From: Acinetobacter courvalinii
Lineage (GTDB): Bacteria; Pseudomonadota; Gammaproteobacteria; Pseudomonadales; Moraxellaceae
Assembly (NCBI RefSeq): GCF_014635545.1
Contig: NZ_BMDA01000004.1
Location: 124,001 to 188,000 of the forward strand
Direction: 5' to 3'
DNA: 64,000 nt
Both the position numbers and the translations under genes were made by a program. Shown piece after piece: positions 17,024 to 25,429 of this stretch (within the stretch, counting starts at the first letter, position 1; every line of letters starts with the position of its first letter). Under the pieces are notes generated by a model. That model was given only the letters and a program-made list of their open reading frames with translations. It was not told where the DNA came from and ran no database searches.

Positions 17024-18034
17024 ATGAGGACAATGAATAAAAACAAGAAACTAGCGTGTTTGTCATTAGTATTGTTAAGTCCATTAACAATGGCGATGCA
17101 ACCGATGGATGATCAGAGTCTTTCAGCAACAACTGGACAAGACGGTTTGACTATTGGCGTACAGTCCAATGTCCAGTTTAATCAATTGGCAATCATTGAT
17201 AATGACGGTCTACCGAGTGGTGGCTATACAGGGCGTGCTGGTCTGGTAATTGCAGGCGTAGCGGGTCAAGCTGTTGCCAGTCCAGTTAAAGTAACGGGAT
17301 TGAATGGTAGTACTGAGACCACTTTCGGTTTAAAAGCAACGATCGATACGGATAAAGGTAATGCTTCAGCAAAGGGCGCTTTTGCTAATATTGATTTAAC
17401 TTTTGATAATAGTATTACAGGACTTCGAATCTCACCTTTCTCTATCTATACCGCAGGATCAAGTTCACTTTCTAATTTAAATGGAAGTAGCTATACACGT
17501 AACTCCATCTTTACAGCAGGGACTTTACTGAAAAGTGATGTCAAAGAGCTGTTGCGGGTTGGAGGAATCGATATTGTTTTTGCAGCGAATAAACCCAGTA
17601 TGAATATCCAGCTGGGTGCAGCACCGCAAGGTCATATGGTAATGTTTGATGGAGCAATTGAGTCCATTTGTGGATCAGGAAATGGCTGTAATATCATGCT
17701 GGTATCTGATTATGCAACACCAGGAAACTCTGCAACGCCGGCGGTTGGCGCAAGTTTTAATTTTAAATTGACAGGAAATAATGGTAATCCTTTTGGGCTT
17801 AAAGGTTTTTATGCTGGAGTTTATGGCCCTGAAGGGACTGATAAGGGGGGGCTTATTTTTGGCAATGCCGGCACAACAGACAAGTTTGATTTACAGCTAA
17901 ACAATGTCCTGTTAGGTTCAAATGCAGCTCAACAGTCAGGTGTTTTTAATAATTTACCAAATGCTTCAATTGGTAATATTGGCATGACAGGTGCTTCGAT
18001 CACAAATCTAAAAATGAAAGTCAGTGGCATGTAA
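17024..18034 (+). CDS. secreted TGQ-motif protein (336 aa), FilC-like
   Basis: An exported protein of 336 aa from the ATG at 17024, or 333 from the ATG at 17033. The signal peptide core LACLSLVLLSPLTMAM is followed by QPMDDQSLSATTGQDGLTI, close to the motif of the tandem paralogues. It ends IGMTGASITNLKMKVSGM, matching the strand pattern at the end of the 705-aa protein. GAGGA lies only two bases before the second ATG, so the start is uncertain. It is separated from the 807-aa gene by 114 bases without a clear terminator and is followed by one, so it may close the operon. Confidence 0.8.
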   Translation: MRTMNKNKKLACLSLVLLSPLTMAMQPMDDQSLSATTGQDGLTIGVQSNVQFNQLAIIDNDGLPSGGYTGRAGLVIAGVAGQAVASPVKVTGLNGSTETTFGLKATIDTDKGNASAKGAFANIDLTFDNSITGLRISPFSIYTAGSSSLSNLNGSSYTRNSIFTAGTLLKSDVKELLRVGGIDIVFAANKPSMNIQLGAAPQGHMVMFDGAIESICGSGNGCNIMLVSDYATPGNSATPAVGASFNFKLTGNNGNPFGLKGFYAGVYGPEGTDKGGLIFGNAGTTDKFDLQLNNVLLGSNAAQQSGVFNNLPNASIGNIGMTGASITNLKMKVSGM

Positions 18035-18057
18035 TGAAGTGTTTTTGGGTTTTCCCA

Positions 18058-18081
18058 AAGTGGCTTAGGCCGCTTTTTTTA
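18058..18081 (+). terminator. terminator closing the TGQ-motif gene block
   Basis: Stem AAGTGGC / GCCGCTT (one T-G pair) with TTAG loop and a run of seven Ts, 24 bases after the last gene of the block. Confidence 0.85.
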
Positions 18082-18102
18082 TTTAAATCTTAAGTACAAG
18101 CC

Positions 18103-19032
18103 TCAGCTCTGTTTTAAATATTGAAGGATATCTTCAAGCTGTTTGATCTTCTTCACGTGTGCCCACAGTTGTTGAGCTTCAGGATAGGCCTTGGTCATCA
18201 TTCCTAACCATTGCTTATAACGTCCGACCATGCCAATTTCGGTCTTGTATTGACCGCTTAAGAAACGTAGCTGCAGTTCTACCAAGTCTTGCCAAGATAG
18301 CAGCGCATGATCCATATCCTGACGAATGCATAAGGTTAAATCTGGTGTAGTCACCGCACCGCGGCCAATCATTAAATCTTGGCAATGAGATTGTTCCAGA
18401 CAGGCTTTTGCATGGGTATTGTTCCAGATTTCACCATTGGCAATGACATTGATTTTTAATGCTTTGGTAATCGGTTGAATCTTTTCCCAATAGGCTGGCG
18501 GGGTATAACCATCTGCCTTGGTGCGTGCATGTACGGTGAGCCAGCTGGCGCCTGCATCTTCAATGGCATGGGCATTGTCTAAGGTATGATTTTCATCAAG
18601 ATAGCCCAAACGCATTTTGGCTGAAACAGGGATATGTGCTGGTACGGCATCACGAACGGCTTTGACCAACAGGTGTACGGTTTCCGGTTCATCCAGTAAT
18701 ACAGAACCGCCACGATGGCGGTTTACGGTTTTGGCCGGGCAACCAAAATTCAGGTCAATTGCAGGTGCACCCAGTTCAACCACTTTGGCTGCATTGGCTG
18801 CGAGCATCTCTGGATTGTTACCTAGAAACTGTACATGTACCGGGGTGCCAGCCGCAGTTTTGCCGCCATTTTTCAGTTCTGGACAAAAGCTGTAGTAGAT
18901 ATGATCGGGCTGAATGCTATCGGTAATACGGATAAACTCGGTCACGCACCAATCAAAACTGCCAACATGGGTGAGCACATCACGCATGATCGGATCAGTC
19001 AGACCTTCCATTGGAGCGAGTACAAGTTTCAC
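18103..19032 (-). CDS. dusC: tRNA-dihydrouridine(16) synthase DusC
   Basis: A 309-aa flavoenzyme that reduces uridine in tRNA to dihydrouridine using FMN and NADPH. It starts MKLVLAPMEGLTDPIMR, the FMN-binding first strand of Dus TIM barrels. Residues around 95-115 read DLNFGCPAKTVNRHRGGS with the catalytic Cys in GCP. VTEFIRI and the overall length fit the DusC branch rather than DusA or DusB. It is convergent with the secreted-protein block and shares the intergenic space of under 70 bases. Confidence 0.93.
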   Translation of the reverse strand: MKLVLAPMEGLTDPIMRDVLTHVGSFDWCVTEFIRITDSIQPDHIYYSFCPELKNGGKTAAGTPVHVQFLGNNPEMLAANAAKVVELGAPAIDLNFGCPAKTVNRHRGGSVLLDEPETVHLLVKAVRDAVPAHIPVSAKMRLGYLDENHTLDNAHAIEDAGASWLTVHARTKADGYTPPAYWEKIQPITKALKINVIANGEIWNNTHAKACLEQSHCQDLMIGRGAVTTPDLTLCIRQDMDHALLSWQDLVELQLRFLSGQYKTEIGMVGRYKQWLGMMTKAYPEAQQLWAHVKKIKQLEDILQYLKQS

Positions 19033-19106
19033 GATTTTTACCTAGCGAAGCGAAAACAGCGTTATACGCATTTTTTGGTAAGATGTCTAGAAAATGATAG
19101 GGGGTT

Positions 19107-19610
19107 CTACACAAGTTGATGTTGGATGTTTACAGAGAAGTTTATCCATAAGTTTTCATCATCAAAGTTTTGCACATAAAGCTTAATTTTTTGTTGAGGA
19201 TAAATATGGTCTGTTCCTAAAATGGATTCGCAGTCTTTATAGTTCGCTAGACCATAAAAATTTTCTCCAAATTTGACAATTACTCCTTGGGGATAAAAAC
19301 AAACGATTTCTGAATCAATGCATTGGTTGATCTGAAATTTGGTCTTTAACCTATTCCATGCTTCTAAATATTGAGATATGGATTTACTCCAAAAGTTTAA
19401 AAAATTTTCCTTTGTCGTAATAGATAATTGTTCTAAACTTTCTGAAAAGCTTCCTTCTGGAAGGAAAAAATTAGATTGTTCATCGATAATAGCTGAATTT
19501 AAAATTACTGATGGTGTGAAACAAATTGCTCTTAAGCAGTAATATTCCTGATCTAATTCATACAGGACTATTACACCATCTCTATCTGTATTTTTATAGT
19601 AAGAGTACAT
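19107..19610 (-). CDS. uncharacterised protein with S1-like C-terminal region
   Basis: A 167-aa cytoplasmic-type protein with no signal peptide. I do not recognise the family. The first ~90 residues are rich in aromatic and acidic residues with no clear motif. Residues ~100-163 fit the strand pattern of an S1/OB RNA-binding fold: PQGVIVKFGENFYGLANYKD followed by PQQKIKLYVQNFDDENLWINFSV. These match the GvxVxf-xxxxGL and Gqxvxv-V-xxDxxxxxixlSv positions. The gene is more AT-rich than its neighbours. It lies 24 bases downstream of ypjD on the same strand and could be co-transcribed with it. Confidence 0.7.
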   Translation of the reverse strand: MYSYYKNTDRDGVIVLYELDQEYYCLRAICFTPSVILNSAIIDEQSNFFLPEGSFSESLEQLSITTKENFLNFWSKSISQYLEAWNRLKTKFQINQCIDSEIVCFYPQGVIVKFGENFYGLANYKDCESILGTDHIYPQQKIKLYVQNFDDENLWINFSVNIQHQLV

Positions 19611-19634
19611 GAGAGTCCATATTAGAACGTTTTA

Positions 19635-20444
19635 TCAACGTCCTAATATCATTTCCAAAACAAATTTGCTGCCCATAAAACCAATCGCAAGCAGGACAAA
19701 ACCGGTAATGGTAAAACGAATTGCTTTGCGTCCACGCCAGCCAAATTTGTAATGTCCGATCAATAATGCGCCATACAAGAACCATGAAATGATACTAAAT
19801 GCAGTTTTATGTGCGAGATGTTGGGCAAAAAAGTTATCAATGGTAAAGAAACCGAACAATAATGCGGCAGTGAGTAGGCCAAATCCAGTAATGATCAGAT
19901 CAAATAAAACAGATTCCATGACCTGAAAGGGCGGAAGTAAATTCACCCAGATGCGTCGTTTTTGTTTCTTTTTTAGTTCACGGTCCTGAAACCATAAAAG
20001 CACCGCATGGATGGTCGCCATCAGCAGTACGGCATAAGCTGCCAGTGACAGAATGATATGTAGGTCCAGACCAAAGCTATGTTGTTCAATCACCTGATTG
20101 GGTTGGCTAAATGCGAAGCCCAGAATTAAACCAAAGGCAGCTACAGGGGTGCCAATCAGGTTGAGAGGCAGGATCGGGCGAATCAGGCTCAGGATCAGAC
20201 TCAGTGCCAACATCAGTCCGGAAGTGAAGGACATCAGGTTGAATACATCATAGTTCACCCCAATAGATGTCAGCATGTCTTGGGAAAGAACGGTCGCATG
20301 TAGCACCAGTCCTAAACCGACCATCAGGCCATAACACCAAAGATTTGGAGTACGTTTTGACATCAATCGAATAAACAAATACCAAAATGAACTGGTATAG
20401 GCGATAAGTGCCAAAATTGTGTAAACCAAGGGGAGACTGATCAT
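19635..20444 (-). CDS. YpjD/CcsA-type cytochrome c assembly membrane protein
   Basis: A 269-aa inner membrane protein with about eight helices, of the CcmC/CcsA/YpjD family. The histidine-containing segments GLDLHIILSLAAYAVLLMATIHAVLL (near residues 125-150) and the late AHKTAFSIISWFLYGALLIGH correspond to the haem-handling helices of cytochrome c assembly proteins. Its position, divergent from ffh, is the standard ypjD context in gammaproteobacteria. The specific role is not settled; YpjD-like proteins are usually listed as inner membrane proteins rather than proven haem lyases. Confidence 0.88.
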   Translation of the reverse strand: MISLPLVYTILALIAYTSSFWYLFIRLMSKRTPNLWCYGLMVGLGLVLHATVLSQDMLTSIGVNYDVFNLMSFTSGLMLALSLILSLIRPILPLNLIGTPVAAFGLILGFAFSQPNQVIEQHSFGLDLHIILSLAAYAVLLMATIHAVLLWFQDRELKKKQKRRIWVNLLPPFQVMESVLFDLIITGFGLLTAALLFGFFTIDNFFAQHLAHKTAFSIISWFLYGALLIGHYKFGWRGRKAIRFTITGFVLLAIGFMGSKFVLEMILGR

Positions 20445-20591
20445 GTCAAACCTTTTTTAGGAGGATGAATAATATTCGCCATATAAGATATAAATTCGCT
20501 TCGAACTACAGTATCCTATAGCATCTTATGCATAAATTTTCTATTTTAAGAAAGATTTTTTTGCAACTAGCCATTTTAAGCGGATTTCGCA

Positions 20592-22001
20592 ATGTTTGAT
20601 ACCTTAACAGAACGACTCACACAGAGTTTAAGAAATGTTACTGGCTCAGGGCAGCTGACCGAAGACAATATTAAAGATACCCTGCGTGAAGTACGTATGG
20701 CACTTCTTGAAGCCGATGTCGCGTTACCTGTAACTCGTGAATTTATCGCGAAAGTTAAGGAAGAAGCGCTCGGTCAGGAAGTCATGACTCAGCTTTCTCC
20801 TGGTCAGGCATTTGTAAAGATTGTCTATGATGAACTCACCAAGATGATGGGTGAGGCTAATGAAACATTAGATTTAAGTGCAAAACCACCGGTGGTTGTA
20901 CTGCTTGCCGGTTTGCAGGGCGCGGGTAAAACCACGACTGCTGCAAAATTGGCACGTTTCTTAAAAGAACGCCAAAAGAAAAAAGTGATGACCGTGTCTG
21001 CCGACGTATACCGTCCAGCAGCGATCAAGCAGTTAGAAACAGTATCGAATGAAGTCGGTGTCGGTTTCATCCCATCTGAAGCGTCTGAAAAGCCGATTGA
21101 TATTGTCAATCGTGCGATTGAACAGGCCAAAATCCAGTTTGCTGATGTTCTGATTGTCGATACCGCAGGTCGTTTACATGTCGATGAAGACATGATGGAC
21201 GAGATCAAGGCATTGCATGCGGCGGTGAAACCAACCGAGACTTTATTCGTTGTCGATGCAATGACTGGTCAGGATGCTGCCAATACTGCCAAAGCCTTTA
21301 ATGATGCTTTAGCTTTAACGGGTGTGATTCTAACCAAAACCGATGGTGATGCACGCGGTGGTGCAGCACTTTCGGTTCGTGCCATTACCGGCAAGCCAAT
21401 CAAGTTCTTGGGTATTGGTGAAAAACTGGATGCGCTTGAGCCATTCCATCCGGATCGTGTTGCACAACGTATCTTGGGGATGGGTGACGTCCTTTCTTTG
21501 GTCGAAGAAGTTGAACGTAAAATCGACAAAGAAAAAGCCGAGAAAATGGCGAAAAAACTGCAAAAAGGCGGTAACTTCAACTTTGAAGATATGCTGATGC
21601 AGTTTGAGCAAATGAGCAAAATGGGCGGCATGATGGGCTTCCTCGACAAATTACCAGGCATGAGCAATGCGGGTATTCAGGACGCAATTGAAAAAGCCAA
21701 CCCTGAAAAACAAGTCAAGCGTATGGAAGCCATCATTCAGTCAATGACGATCAAGGAACGTCGTAATCCTGATCTGATTAATCCAAGTCGTAAAAAACGT
21801 ATTGCTGCCGGCTGTGGTATGGACGTTGCTGAAGTGAATAAACTGATCAAGCAACAGGCACAAATGGCGAAAATGATGAAGAAATTTGCGAATCCATCAG
21901 GTATGAGCAAAATGCTGAAATCATTAGGTAATATGCAAAAACAATTCGGCGGTGGCGGTGGAATGGGCCCTTTATTTGGTAGTAATGACCAGAAAAAGTA
22001 A
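20592..22001 (+). CDS. ffh: signal recognition particle GTPase Ffh
   Basis: A 469-aa protein of the signal recognition particle. With 4.5S RNA it binds nascent inner-membrane proteins and docks to FtsY. The N domain spans about residues 1-90. The G domain has the P-loop GLQGAGKTTTAAKL near residue 103, DTAGR near 190 and TKTDGDARGG near 247. The C-terminal M domain (from ~330) is methionine-rich (MQFEQMSKMGGMMGF) and ends in a glycine-rich tail. The length is standard. It is divergent from ypjD across 147 bases holding both promoters. Confidence 0.98.
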   Translation: MFDTLTERLTQSLRNVTGSGQLTEDNIKDTLREVRMALLEADVALPVTREFIAKVKEEALGQEVMTQLSPGQAFVKIVYDELTKMMGEANETLDLSAKPPVVVLLAGLQGAGKTTTAAKLARFLKERQKKKVMTVSADVYRPAAIKQLETVSNEVGVGFIPSEASEKPIDIVNRAIEQAKIQFADVLIVDTAGRLHVDEDMMDEIKALHAAVKPTETLFVVDAMTGQDAANTAKAFNDALALTGVILTKTDGDARGGAALSVRAITGKPIKFLGIGEKLDALEPFHPDRVAQRILGMGDVLSLVEEVERKIDKEKAEKMAKKLQKGGNFNFEDMLMQFEQMSKMGGMMGFLDKLPGMSNAGIQDAIEKANPEKQVKRMEAIIQSMTIKERRNPDLINPSRKKRIAAGCGMDVAEVNKLIKQQAQMAKMMKKFANPSGMSKMLKSLGNMQKQFGGGGGMGPLFGSNDQKK

Positions 22002-22018
22002 GTTCTATCGACTTTCTG

Positions 22019-22045
22019 AAAAGGCGCGTAATGCGCCTTTTTTTA
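22019..22045 (+). terminator. terminator after ffh
   Basis: Stem AAAAGGCGC / GCGCCTTTT with loop GTAAT and seven Ts, 17 bases after the ffh stop. Confidence 0.92.
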
Positions 22046-22162
22046 TACCTGCATTTTGAGTGGTATTGTATAAAATTGATACAAAATATCGATGTTAAGC
22101 ATGATTGAAAAAGAGCAATATATTTCATAAGTTTATGTTTTTATTGAAAAATAGTGTTAAAT

Positions 22163-22750
22163 ATGTCACATAATTCAAAAAATAGCGTATTTATTCTGCA
22201 TTGTGAACATGCCGATCCCGACCAGCATTGGTATGCCTGGTTAGAACACCAATTGAAAAGCGATGATTTGATCGTTGAGCGTGTATTTCTTGCCGATGCC
22301 AGTCATCCTGAAGCCGAGATTTGGCAAACCTGTCTGGAAGCGCAATTAAAAGGACTGAATGAGCGGAGTATTGTCGTGGCACATGGGCTGTCCTGTGTGG
22401 CGCTCTCAAGATTTTTAGCCAAGAAATTGCAGCACATGAGCATCAAGGCGGGGATTTTTATTGCGGGTTTTAATGACCCGATTGCTCAACGTCCAGAATT
22501 TAATGCTTTTATTCAGCAGGCCCAGTTTGAGAGTGGCATGCTGAGGGCCAATATTCAGCGAAGACTGGTGTTCTTTTCCAGTAATGATCCCGTGATCCCT
22601 GTGCCATTGACCTTTAAATTTTCAAACCTGCTGAATGCCCAACTGATTGAGGTCACTCAGGCAGGGCATTTCCGTGCGGAAGATGGTTTTAAGGAATTTC
22701 CACAGTTGTTGCAGGCACTTCAGACCTTGCTCAAAGCTGAATTGAGCTGA
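22163..22750 (+). CDS. RBBP9/YdeN-type alpha/beta serine hydrolase
   Basis: A 195-aa protein of the RBBP9/YdeN family, small alpha/beta hydrolases whose substrates are mostly unknown. [19 protein letters not shown] near the N-terminus is the family opening (HG-x-D-x-HW). The nucleophile is probably the Ser of [12 protein letters not shown], near residue 79. The Asp is in SSNDPVIPV and the His in [14 protein letters not shown] at 22154 is an alternative start three codons upstream; neither start has a clear ribosome site. The 3' end overlaps the convergent coaX by 31 bases. Confidence 0.85.
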   Translation: MSHNSKNSVFILHCEHADPDQHWYAWLEHQLKSDDLIVERVFLADASHPEAEIWQTCLEAQLKGLNERSIVVAHGLSCVALSRFLAKKLQHMSIKAGIFIAGFNDPIAQRPEFNAFIQQAQFESGMLRANIQRRLVFFSSNDPVIPVPLTFKFSNLLNAQLIEVTQAGHFRAEDGFKEFPQLLQALQTLLKAELS

Positions 22751-23463
22751 GCATAATGTTTTAAACCTTGTAACAGTAAATCGGATTCAACTTGAGGCTG
22801 ATAATGATTAAGGAACTTGGCAAACAAAGCGGCATCGCCACCGGTTAAGATCAACTTTTTCGGGGATTGCTGCATGATTTGATCAATGGTACTGATCAGA
22901 CCCAGCAGAATACCGTGATGGACTGCATCGACTGTGTTATGACCCGGTTTTAAATTATCAAAAGCAGAGTCTGGAATTTTGATCCCTTTGGTATTCTGGA
23001 TCAGTGAATCCCGTTGCAGATATAAATTTGGCAGAATATAACCGCCCAAATGCTGTAATCCTTCCACCAGATCGATGGTCAGCGCTGTCCCGCAACCAAT
23101 CACACAAAAGTTTTCGTCAGCTTTGGCCACGGCCAATACTTGCAGCCAACGGTCAATCCCGAGCTGGCTTGGCACATCGTAACCGCATCTCAGGCCGGCA
23201 TACTCGGCATGCACTTTGGCAAAGATGATCGGGATATCCAGAATATCCAGAATCATCTGAATCCGCTGATTATTCTCTGAGTCCAGAACTGAAGAAATAC
23301 CGACCTGGGTTAGCTTTTGATGACGAAAATGCTGGATTAAACCGAGCAACAGATCAGCAGGGGATTGCAGGTGTAATTCGGCTGCATGTTCAAGCACCTG
23401 ATCGTTTTGCGTAATCCAGTATTTTAGGCGGGTATTACCAATATCAAGCCATAAACTTTTCAT
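22720..23463 (-). CDS. coaX: type III pantothenate kinase
   Basis: A 247-aa ASKHA-fold kinase that phosphorylates pantothenate, the first step of coenzyme A synthesis. It opens [16 protein letters not shown] (phosphate 1 motif DxGNTxxK). It has [13 protein letters not shown] near residue 102 and the [12 protein letters not shown] phosphate 2 region near 123-134, followed by [15 protein letters not shown]. It lies 15 bases downstream of birA in the same direction, the usual birA-coaX pairing. It converges on the serine hydrolase with a 31-base overlap of coding ends. Confidence 0.96.
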   Translation of the reverse strand: MKSLWLDIGNTRLKYWITQNDQVLEHAAELHLQSPADLLLGLIQHFRHQKLTQVGISSVLDSENNQRIQMILDILDIPIIFAKVHAEYAGLRCGYDVPSQLGIDRWLQVLAVAKADENFCVIGCGTALTIDLVEGLQHLGGYILPNLYLQRDSLIQNTKGIKIPDSAFDNLKPGHNTVDAVHHGILLGLISTIDQIMQQSPKKLILTGGDAALFAKFLNHYQPQVESDLLLQGLKHYAQLNSALSKV

Positions 23464-23478
23464 AGAATTTTCACTTCC

Positions 23479-24255
23479 TCAGATCGATGCGAGACGTAAA
23501 CGGCCTTGATAAAATTGCTGGGTCTGATCGGTCTTGATCAATACCGCCCCTTCATTGGAAATCCCTTGGAATAGCCCTTGCACCTTGCCTAGAGTGTGTT
23601 CAAATTCAACTTGCTGATTGAGCCAGATAGCATGGTGGTTAAAACGCTCTGCCAGATTATAACTGCCATGCTCAAACCACTGGGCAGCCTGCTGGATTGC
23701 TGTGTAGAGCTCGGCAATTAAGCCGATTCGGTCAATCGGATCTAAACCGAGCATTTGTAATGAGGTAATTTGCTGGTCTGGATTTTCTACTGGTGGTGTG
23801 GTGAGGTTGATACCCACCCCAATAATCGCTTGATGGGCCGACAGCGGTTCGACCAGAATGCCGCCCCATTTACCTTGAGGACTATATAAATCGTTGGGCC
23901 ATTTCACTTGTAGGTGAAGACCGTGTAAGCTCGGCATCTGTAGAATATTTAACGCAATTTCCAATGCCAGACGACCGTCGAGTGCTGTCTTGGTCTGGAT
24001 CAGTGTGCTTAAATAAATGTTTCCTTCAGGAGAGGACCATGGTCGTTGATGTTGACCACGACCTTGGGTTTGCTGTGCACTACACACCAGTCCTGTGGTA
24101 ATCCCTTTTTCTGCAATCTCACGCATATCATCATTGGTTGATGTCGTGGTGGTCTTGAGTAAGACCACTTCGGGAAACTGATTTTTTGCGTTCAATAACT
24201 GTTGAAGCTGGCGGGTTGCGAAATCATCCATCATTTTTACAAGTAGCGTGGTCAT
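23479..24255 (-). CDS. birA: biotin--[acetyl-CoA-carboxylase] ligase (no DNA-binding domain)
   Basis: A protein of up to 258 aa that attaches biotin to the acetyl-CoA carboxylase carrier protein. The catalytic domain is intact: TSTNDDMRE, QGRGQHQRPWSS (biotinyl-AMP loop) near residues 83-94, KWPNDL near 139 and GGILVEP. The N-terminal winged helix of Escherichia coli BirA is missing, so it is a monofunctional ligase and cannot repress the bio genes by the E. coli mechanism. Starts at 24255, 24234 or 24231 are possible. The first ATG abuts the divergent permease start with no gap. Confidence 0.95.
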   Translation of the reverse strand: MTTLLVKMMDDFATRQLQQLLNAKNQFPEVVLLKTTTTSTNDDMREIAEKGITTGLVCSAQQTQGRGQHQRPWSSPEGNIYLSTLIQTKTALDGRLALEIALNILQMPSLHGLHLQVKWPNDLYSPQGKWGGILVEPLSAHQAIIGVGINLTTPPVENPDQQITSLQMLGLDPIDRIGLIAELYTAIQQAAQWFEHGSYNLAERFNHHAIWLNQQVEFEHTLGKVQGLFQGISNEGAVLIKTDQTQQFYQGRLRLASI

Positions 24256-24261
24256 GTGTTT

Positions 24262-25062
24262 ATGGAGTTAATCATATATTTGCTGATTGGTGCAATTGCC
24301 GGATTTGCTGCGGGGCTGTTTGGCGTGGGCGGTGGCCTAATTATTGTGCCAATTTTATATATTGTGTTCACGCAAATGAATTATGACCCGAATGTCATTA
24401 TGCATATTGCAGTGGGCACATCATTAGCCACCATTATTGTGACCTCAATCAGTTCGGTAACAGCCCATCATAAGAAAGGTGCGGTGCTGTGGTCCGTGTT
24501 CCGTAATCTGGCACCGGGACTGGTAGCGGGTTCATTCTTAGGCGCCGGTATTGCCGACTTGATGTCAGGGCAGCATTTGCAACTGGTAATTGGCGTATTT
24601 GCGGTCTGGATGGCTTATAAGATGTTTAAAGGGGCCCATGCTGTGGTTGATCCAAATCGACACTTGCCATCCCCAGCGTTACAGCTGGCTGCAGGTGGTG
24701 GCATTGGTGTGGCATCGGCGATCTTTGGCATTGGCGGTGGCAGCTTAACCGTTCCTTATCTAAATCGTCATGGGGTGGTGATGCAAAAAGCCGTTGCAAC
24801 CTCTGCTGCTTGTGGATTACCGATTGCTGTGGCGGGTGCTCTGGGCTTTATGTGGTTTGGAGCCAAAGAGCAGATTGACGTTCCCAATACCATTGGCTAT
24901 GTCCATGTATACGCCTTTTTTGGCATTAGCGTTATGAGCTTTATTACCGCGAAATTTGGTGCCAAAGTTGCTCATCGCTTATCGCCCGCCATGTTGAAAA
25001 AATGCTTTGCAGGCTTACTGGTGGTGGTGGGCTGTTATTTCATCTACAAAGGGCTGATGTAG
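24262..25062 (+). CDS. TSUP (TauE/SafE) family permease
   Basis: A 266-aa inner membrane protein with about eight helices. The two homologous halves each begin with the family's glycine motif: GAIAGFAAGLFGVGGGLIIV near the start and GGIGVASAIFGIGGGSLTVP near residue 150. Members export or import sulfite, sulfoacetate and other organic anions; the substrate here is unknown. A GTG at 24256 could add two codons. Because birA starts at 24255 on the other strand, the promoter and ribosome site of this gene lie inside the birA coding region, or the message is leaderless. Confidence 0.92.
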   Translation: MELIIYLLIGAIAGFAAGLFGVGGGLIIVPILYIVFTQMNYDPNVIMHIAVGTSLATIIVTSISSVTAHHKKGAVLWSVFRNLAPGLVAGSFLGAGIADLMSGQHLQLVIGVFAVWMAYKMFKGAHAVVDPNRHLPSPALQLAAGGGIGVASAIFGIGGGSLTVPYLNRHGVVMQKAVATSAACGLPIAVAGALGFMWFGAKEQIDVPNTIGYVHVYAFFGISVMSFITAKFGAKVAHRLSPAMLKKCFAGLLVVVGCYFIYKGLM

Positions 25063-25097
25063 GTTTTAATTTATCTCTTTGGTTATGAACGTCAAGA

Positions 25098-25131
25098 ATG
25101 GATGAACACGCTTATGTGCGTATTCATCCAT
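25098..25131 (+). terminator. hairpin after the TSUP permease, possible terminator
   Basis: A 14-bp stem with one mismatch, outer arms ATGGATGAA / TTCATCCAT, loop TTATGT. It lies 36 bases past the permease stop but lacks a proper T-run, so it may act in mRNA stability instead. Confidence 0.4.
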
Positions 25132-25329
25132 GATTAAATTGCGATTGCTTTAATATAAATAATTTTTTTTGTGATTTATTTCATGAAACTAATGCTGGAT
25201 CAGATGAATGGTTCATGACTCATCAAAAAGATAAATATTTGATACTTAACAGAGAAAAAATGATTTTTTAGTCTATTTTGAGAATGGATCGGTGTTTTTT
25301 CAGGACGATTGGCTTAAAAAGCAATAAAA

Positions 25330-25358
25330 TTGTCAGACAATGATATAGAATTTATAGG
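25330..25358 (+). promoter_or_regulatory. sigma70-type promoter candidate for the GntR gene (and smc-zipA)
   Basis: TTGTCA and TATAGG separated by 17 bases, about 70 bases before the regulator's ATG. Four of six positions match the -35 consensus and four of six the -10 consensus, with ideal spacing. There is no experimental support. Confidence 0.4.
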
Positions 25359-25429
25359 GTGAGATCAGTTAAAACAAAAAAGCGTAAATAGCATTGGACA
25401 ATGCGTATAACAAAGATAGTGAGGCGCTC

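Larger units (their letters stand above)
25063..25429. other. 367-bp region between the permease and the GntR gene
   Basis: AT-rich region holding the hairpin at 25098-25131 and a promoter candidate at 25330-25358. No open frame with a ribosome site was found. A TTG at 25394 is in frame with the regulator but adds 12 residues without support. Confidence 0.55.
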
